Positions 8,177 through 11,443 of a DNA stretch of 11,443 bases are shown here, piece by piece (the first letter of the stretch is position 1; each line of letters opens with the position of its first letter). The notes below the pieces were generated by a model, which saw only the letters and a list, made by a program, of their open reading frames with translations, did not search any database and was not told where the DNA came from. Position numbers and translations under genes: made by a program. Origin of the DNA: Verrucomicrobiaceae bacterium (lineage in GTDB: Bacteria; Verrucomicrobiota; Verrucomicrobiae; Verrucomicrobiales; Akkermansiaceae); contig RPOS01000103.1 of NCBI GenBank assembly GCA_003820635.1, positions 1 through 11,443 of the forward strand, in the 5' to 3' direction.

Positions 8177-9500
8177 TTATGGCTTATCCACCGCGAATGC
8201 ATAGTCGCCTCCGGCCACTTGGAAAAGCGCGCAACCATCATCCATCCGCAGGATGGCAGCCCCTTGCGCGGCGGGTGGCCATGTGGCAGGCCACATCGTG
8301 GCGGCTGTTTTCACTGAGCGCGTTGAGGATGTATTTCGAGCCGAGGATGCCAGCGTCGATGTGGCCGTTGTTGCGGCACCCGATGTTGGCGACGAGATTG
8401 TCGAGGACCCGTGCGCGTTGCTGCGGCGGAACCAGATCGTGATAAAGCTCACAGCCCAGCGAGGTGCGCGTCACCCGTCCAGCCGTTTTTCTCGCGGTGC
8501 GGACAATCGGTGGGAATGGCGTGGAGGTTTCCGAGATAGGCCATGCGGGCGGTCTGCCAAATGCGGTTGAGCAGTGGATTGGAGCACTCGATCCCACCCG
8601 CCTCTGGCACCGCACCGTGGATGAAGATGCCGCGCAGCGTGTCGGGCCCGGGCTTGGACGGCAGACCGGTGACCTCCACGTATTGGAAGCCATGATAGGT
8701 GAAGCGCGAGTGCCAGCGCTCCACGCCACCGCCCTTCAGAAGATAGGTATCCGTCTGGAACTGCTGGCTTGGATCATATTGCACCACATGCTCGGCGATG
8801 GCCTGCTGATCCACCGTGCCATCGGGCAGCAGGCGCTCCCCCATCTTCATGGTCAACCGCGTGCCGGCCGGGCCGCTCACCTCCAACTCGGGAAATCCGG
8901 CGATGTTGACGCCGAGGTCGAACACGAACACGCCGGGCTTCGGCTCGGTGACGGCCACTGCCCACGACCCGCGAGCCGCCGTCCTCCATTTCGATGCGCA
9001 GTGAACAAAGCATGCGCGGCGCGGTGCGTTGTCTAAATCCCACGCGCTGCGGTATTGGACGTTATACCAACCGTTGCCGAGCATGGCGCCAATGGCGTTG
9101 CGCCCCGGCCTGAGCATCGCCGGCTCGCTCCATGGGCCGGGCTTTCCATCACGATCCCAGAGGCTGACCTTCCAGAACGCCGCCTGCCCCTGCCCGGGCG
9201 GCCTGCCAGCATAGCGGACATGCGCCGATTGGTCGGAATCCACCTTGCCGCTGTCCCAAAGGTCGCCGCGATCCTCCTGCGACACGGTCTGGCTGGTGGC
9301 GACAAGGACACGCCATGCCGTCTGGTGCTGGCCGCGCCCGCCGGACCACGGCAGCCACCGCAAGCGAGGTTGCGGCAATCGATTCCGAGCGGATTGACGA
9401 GGTTTTCGCAATGCAGCGCGCCGGCGCGCATTTCCGCAGCCGCAGGCATGCAGCTCGCGAGGGAGAGACACGCCATCCAAAGGCGCTGGTCAAGGATCAT
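8177..9500 (-). pseudogene. Alpha-L-rhamnosidase (GH78) pseudogene with multiple deletions
   Basis: Six blocks typical of a secreted GH78 alpha-L-rhamnosidase occur in order on the minus strand but in three frames. (1) 9500 to ~9369: ATG, a signal peptide (QRLWMACLSLASCMPAAA) and CENLVNPLGIDCRN. (2) From ~9369: PRLRWLPWSGGRGQHQTAWR to GPWSEPA, then MLRPGRNAIGAMLGNGWYN to SAWDLDNAP. (3) About 9020-8960: PRMLCSLRIEMEDGGS. (4) About 8958-8452: VAVTEPKPGVFVFDLGVNIAG through IPTDCPHREKNGWTGDAH, which includes the acidic catalytic cluster. (5) About 8450-8285: DLVPPQQRARVLDNLV and HIDAGILGSKYIL. (6) About 8275-8177: ILRMDDGCALFQVAGG to the terminal TAA. Blocks 1 and 2 join through one missing base in a C run. 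The other joins each lack tens to hundreds of residues, including the region expected to hold the general-base Glu of the (alpha/alpha)6 barrel. About 440 codons remain of a family protein that usually has roughly 900 or more. It cannot be an active enzyme. The signal peptide contains LASC, so lipoprotein or signal peptidase I processing were both possible originally. Confidence 0.9.
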
Positions 9501-10818
9501 GGGTTTGGCATTTGTCTCGGGGTTCGGCGGCATCGCCTGAAATGCACTCCACGGCGGCGTTCAGCGCGTGGATGGCATGGTCAAGCTCCGCCGGGGTGGT
9601 GCAGAGCGGCGGCATGAGGACAATCGTGTCGAGAATCGGCCGGGTGAGCAGGCCGTGGGCGCGCGCGGCGAGGCAGACTTTTTCACCGATGCGTTTTTCC
9701 GGCGGAAATTTCACCCCATCGTGCTGGCGGAGTTCGATGCCGGTGACGAAGCCGCACTGGCGGACTTGGTGGATGAGCGGCTGGGTGGACTTGAGGGCGG
9801 CGAGTCCGGCGCGCAGGTGCTCGATTTTCGCGGGCAGGTTTTCCAAGGTGTTTTCCTGTTGGAAAACCCGCAGGCTGGCGAGAGCGGCGGCACAGCCGAG
9901 CGGATTGGCCGTGTAACTATGCCCGTAGTAAAAAGCCCTCTCCGGCGCACCGAGGAAGGCTTCATAAACTTTGCCGGTGGTGAGTGTGGCGGCCAGCGGC
10001 AGGGTGCCGCCGGTGAGACCCTTGGCGAGACAGAGGAAATCCGGGATCACGTTTTCGTGCTGGCAGGCGAACATTTTCCCGGTGCGGCCGAAGCCGGTCA
10101 TGACTTCATCCAGGATGAGATGAACGCCGGTTTCATCGCACCAATTGCGCAGTTCCGCCAGCATGCCGGCCGGCCACGGGCGCATTTCGTTGACGCCTTG
10201 GATCAGTGGCTCGATGACGACTCCGGCGATGTGTTGCGAGTCGCTCTGGCGGAGCTCGTCCAGAGAGCGAACGTGCCGCACCGGATAGCCATGGCTGCGG
10301 AAGCGTTCGAAAAAGCGGCTCACACCGCCGAGTGAAGCGGCGCCCAGTGTATCGCCGTGATAGCCATCGGCAAAAGCAACGAACGAGGTCCTCCCGGGCT
10401 CGCCGGTCTGCATGCGGTATTGCACGGCCATCTTGAGCGCGCACTCGACGGCGGTGGAGCCATCATCCGAGTAAAAGACGCGTTCCAGCGTTTGCGGGGG
10501 GAAAAACGCGCAGAGTTTTTCCGCCAGTTCAACCGCTCCGGGATGGGTGAAGCCGAGAAACGATACATGCGCGGTTTTTTCCAACTGCGCGCGGATGGCT
10601 GCCGAGATCGCCGGATGCGCATGGCCGTGGATGTTGGTCCAGATCGACGAGTTGCCATCCAGATAGCGGCGGCCCTCGGAATCCCACAGCCACGCGCCCA
10701 TGCCGTGGGTGAGCACCAGCGGTTCGTGGCCCGGCGCACACCACTCGCCCTGACGGGTGAAAGGGTGCCAGCAGTGGGCTTGGTCAGTCTGAATCCAACG
10801 GCGGGTTTCGTCGCGCAT
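9490..10818 (-). CDS. bioA: Adenosylmethionine-8-amino-7-oxononanoate aminotransferase (DAPA aminotransferase)
   Basis: BioA is the biotin-pathway step that moves an amino group from S-adenosylmethionine to 7-keto-8-aminopelargonate, giving 7,8-diaminopelargonate, with PLP as cofactor in the cytoplasm. The 442-residue fold-type I (class III) aminotransferase shows HCWHPFTRQGEW (15-26) and YLDGNSSIWTNIHGH (52-66), both diagnostic of BioA. It also has the phosphate-binding SDDGSTAVECALKMA (117-131), DGYHGDTLGA (151-160), the pyridine-contacting Asp237 in LDEVMTGFGRTG, and the PLP Schiff-base lysine Lys266 in CLAKGLTGG. The SIWTNIHGH and WHPFT motifs separate it from ornithine or GABA aminotransferases. 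The ATG at 10816-10818 is the only sensible start, because TAG lies four codons upstream in frame. Its last 11 bases overlap the start of the rhamnosidase pseudogene, and the tail beyond the last helix (about 15 residues) may be extra. No other bio gene is visible here. No Shine-Dalgarno sequence is seen. Confidence 0.96.
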   Translation of the reverse strand: MRDETRRWIQTDQAHCWHPFTRQGEWCAPGHEPLVLTHGMGAWLWDSEGRRYLDGNSSIWTNIHGHAHPAISAAIRAQLEKTAHVSFLGFTHPGAVELAEKLCAFFPPQTLERVFYSDDGSTAVECALKMAVQYRMQTGEPGRTSFVAFADGYHGDTLGAASLGGVSRFFERFRSHGYPVRHVRSLDELRQSDSQHIAGVVIEPLIQGVNEMRPWPAGMLAELRNWCDETGVHLILDEVMTGFGRTGKMFACQHENVIPDFLCLAKGLTGGTLPLAATLTTGKVYEAFLGAPERAFYYGHSYTANPLGCAAALASLRVFQQENTLENLPAKIEHLRAGLAALKSTQPLIHQVRQCGFVTGIELRQHDGVKFPPEKRIGEKVCLAARAHGLLTRPILDTIVLMPPLCTTPAELDHAIHALNAAVECISGDAAEPRDKCQTHDP

Positions 10819-10916
10819 CGGCTGGGACTATGATGAAAAAAGACGGATCGGAAAGCCGAAGTTGGCTCCGCAGCAATCCGCTTGATGCGGCGTCCGATGC
10901 GGATGAATCTCCGCCC

Positions 10917-11443
10917 ATGCACACATCGCCCATGCTATCCACCACGCTGCGCCGGATCCTGCCGGTGCTGTTGTGCGCGCTGACGGTGTTTCAGCCGGCC
11001 CACGCGCAGATCCCCTCCCTCCAAAAGACCTTGGAAGGATCAAAACCCGCGAAAGAGGCCGCGCCGGAAACGCCTGAGGAAATCCGCAAACGACTTGAGC
11101 GCTGGCAGAATGAGGCGCGCGAGATGCTGGGGCGGCTTGAAGCCGCCGCCGGCAATGCGGCGCTGCCCACCGGCATCACCGCCGCCGAAGTCAACGAACG
11201 GCGCCGCGATCTCGAGCAGATGATCCTGGCCACCACCACTCATCTCAAGAACTTCGCCGCCGTTGAACAGGCTGGCAAAACCATGGAAAGTGCCCGGGCG
11301 GAAGATGCCGCTTGGACTGGTTTCAAGGAAGCTCCGCCGTATTCCATCCTGCTGCTGGATGACCTGCTCAATGAACGCAGCGCGATACTCGCCAGACTGC
11401 GCACCCATGAGTCCGCCTTGTCCAACATGGAAAGCCTGCGCGC
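10917..11443 (+). CDS. Exported helical protein, possibly MscS-type channel N-terminus, cut by window edge
   Basis: The frame is open from ATG 10917 to the right edge (175 complete codons), so the gene is 3'-truncated. It starts with a clear signal peptide, seen best from the internal ATG at 10932: MLSTTLRRILPVLLCALTVF then QPAHA, with cleavage likely before QIPS. The exported part is charged and helical: TPEEIRKRLERWQNEAREML, AAEVNERRRDLEQMIL, and later LLLDDLLNERSAILARLRT. This looks like a periplasmic coiled-coil domain. The stretch AWTGFKEAPPYSILLLDDL resembles, from memory, the N-terminal part of large MscS/MscK-type mechanosensitive channels of Verrucomicrobiota, but the diagnostic membrane domain lies outside the window. 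The same frame is open back to ATG 10830, so starts at 10830, 10917 or 10932 are possible. The signal peptide argues against 10830. It is divergent from bioA, with a shared 98-base upstream region. Confidence 0.7.
   Translation, partial: MHTSPMLSTTLRRILPVLLCALTVFQPAHAQIPSLQKTLEGSKPAKEAAPETPEEIRKRLERWQNEAREMLGRLEAAAGNAALPTGITAAEVNERRRDLEQMILATTTHLKNFAAVEQAGKTMESARAEDAAWTGFKEAPPYSILLLDDLLNERSAILARLRTHESALSNMESLR

Noticed and set aside
8464..9036. Plus-strand open frame over the rhamnosidase region
   Set aside because: It is antisense to recognisable GH78 blocks and shows no family features of its own.
8449..9480. A 343-residue minus-strand frame as an intact gene
   Set aside because: It is the longest single-frame part of the rhamnosidase relic. 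It lacks the signal peptide, includes stretches translated out of frame (around 9020-8960), and ends at a frameshifted TGA.

Overview
The window reads as a GC-rich bacterial chromosome, most likely from the Verrucomicrobiota (Luteolibacter/Haloferula-like). That placement rests on remembered protein style, a GTP-type PEP carboxykinase, a tandem-CDGSH protein, a secreted GH78 rhamnosidase relic, and the absence of a clear Shine-Dalgarno sequence at every visible start. It is an inference, because no 16S or marker-gene comparison could be run.

Layout. Positions 1-468 hold the 3' part of a thioredoxin-fold gene (+). At 607-3801 is a full-length carB (+), with no carA beside it. At 4042-5880 is GTP-dependent phosphoenolpyruvate carboxykinase (+), followed by a textbook intrinsic terminator at 5903-5939. 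Next come a small putative exported protein (6025-6222, +), a two-domain CDGSH iron-sulfur protein (6250-6501, +) and asparaginyl-tRNA synthetase (6582-7943, +), which has a promoter-like element just ahead of its ATG. Positions 7944-8176 contain no recognisable gene but do contain nested inverted repeats. On the minus strand, 8177-9500 is a heavily deleted alpha-L-rhamnosidase (GH78) pseudogene whose start overlaps the end of bioA (9490-10818, -). A divergent gene (10917 to the right edge, +) begins an exported coiled-coil-rich protein, possibly an MscS-type mechanosensitive channel.

Functionally this is mainly a housekeeping region: pyrimidine/arginine precursor synthesis (CarB), gluconeogenesis (PckG), translation (AsnRS) and biotin synthesis (BioA). 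No defence system, CRISPR array, prophage, insertion sequence, tRNA or rRNA was recognised. The most informative anomaly is the rhamnosidase relic. At least six well-conserved blocks of one GH78 protein lie in the correct order but in three reading frames, separated by apparent deletions and one probable single-base deletion. I found no convincing evidence of a wholly new multi-gene system.
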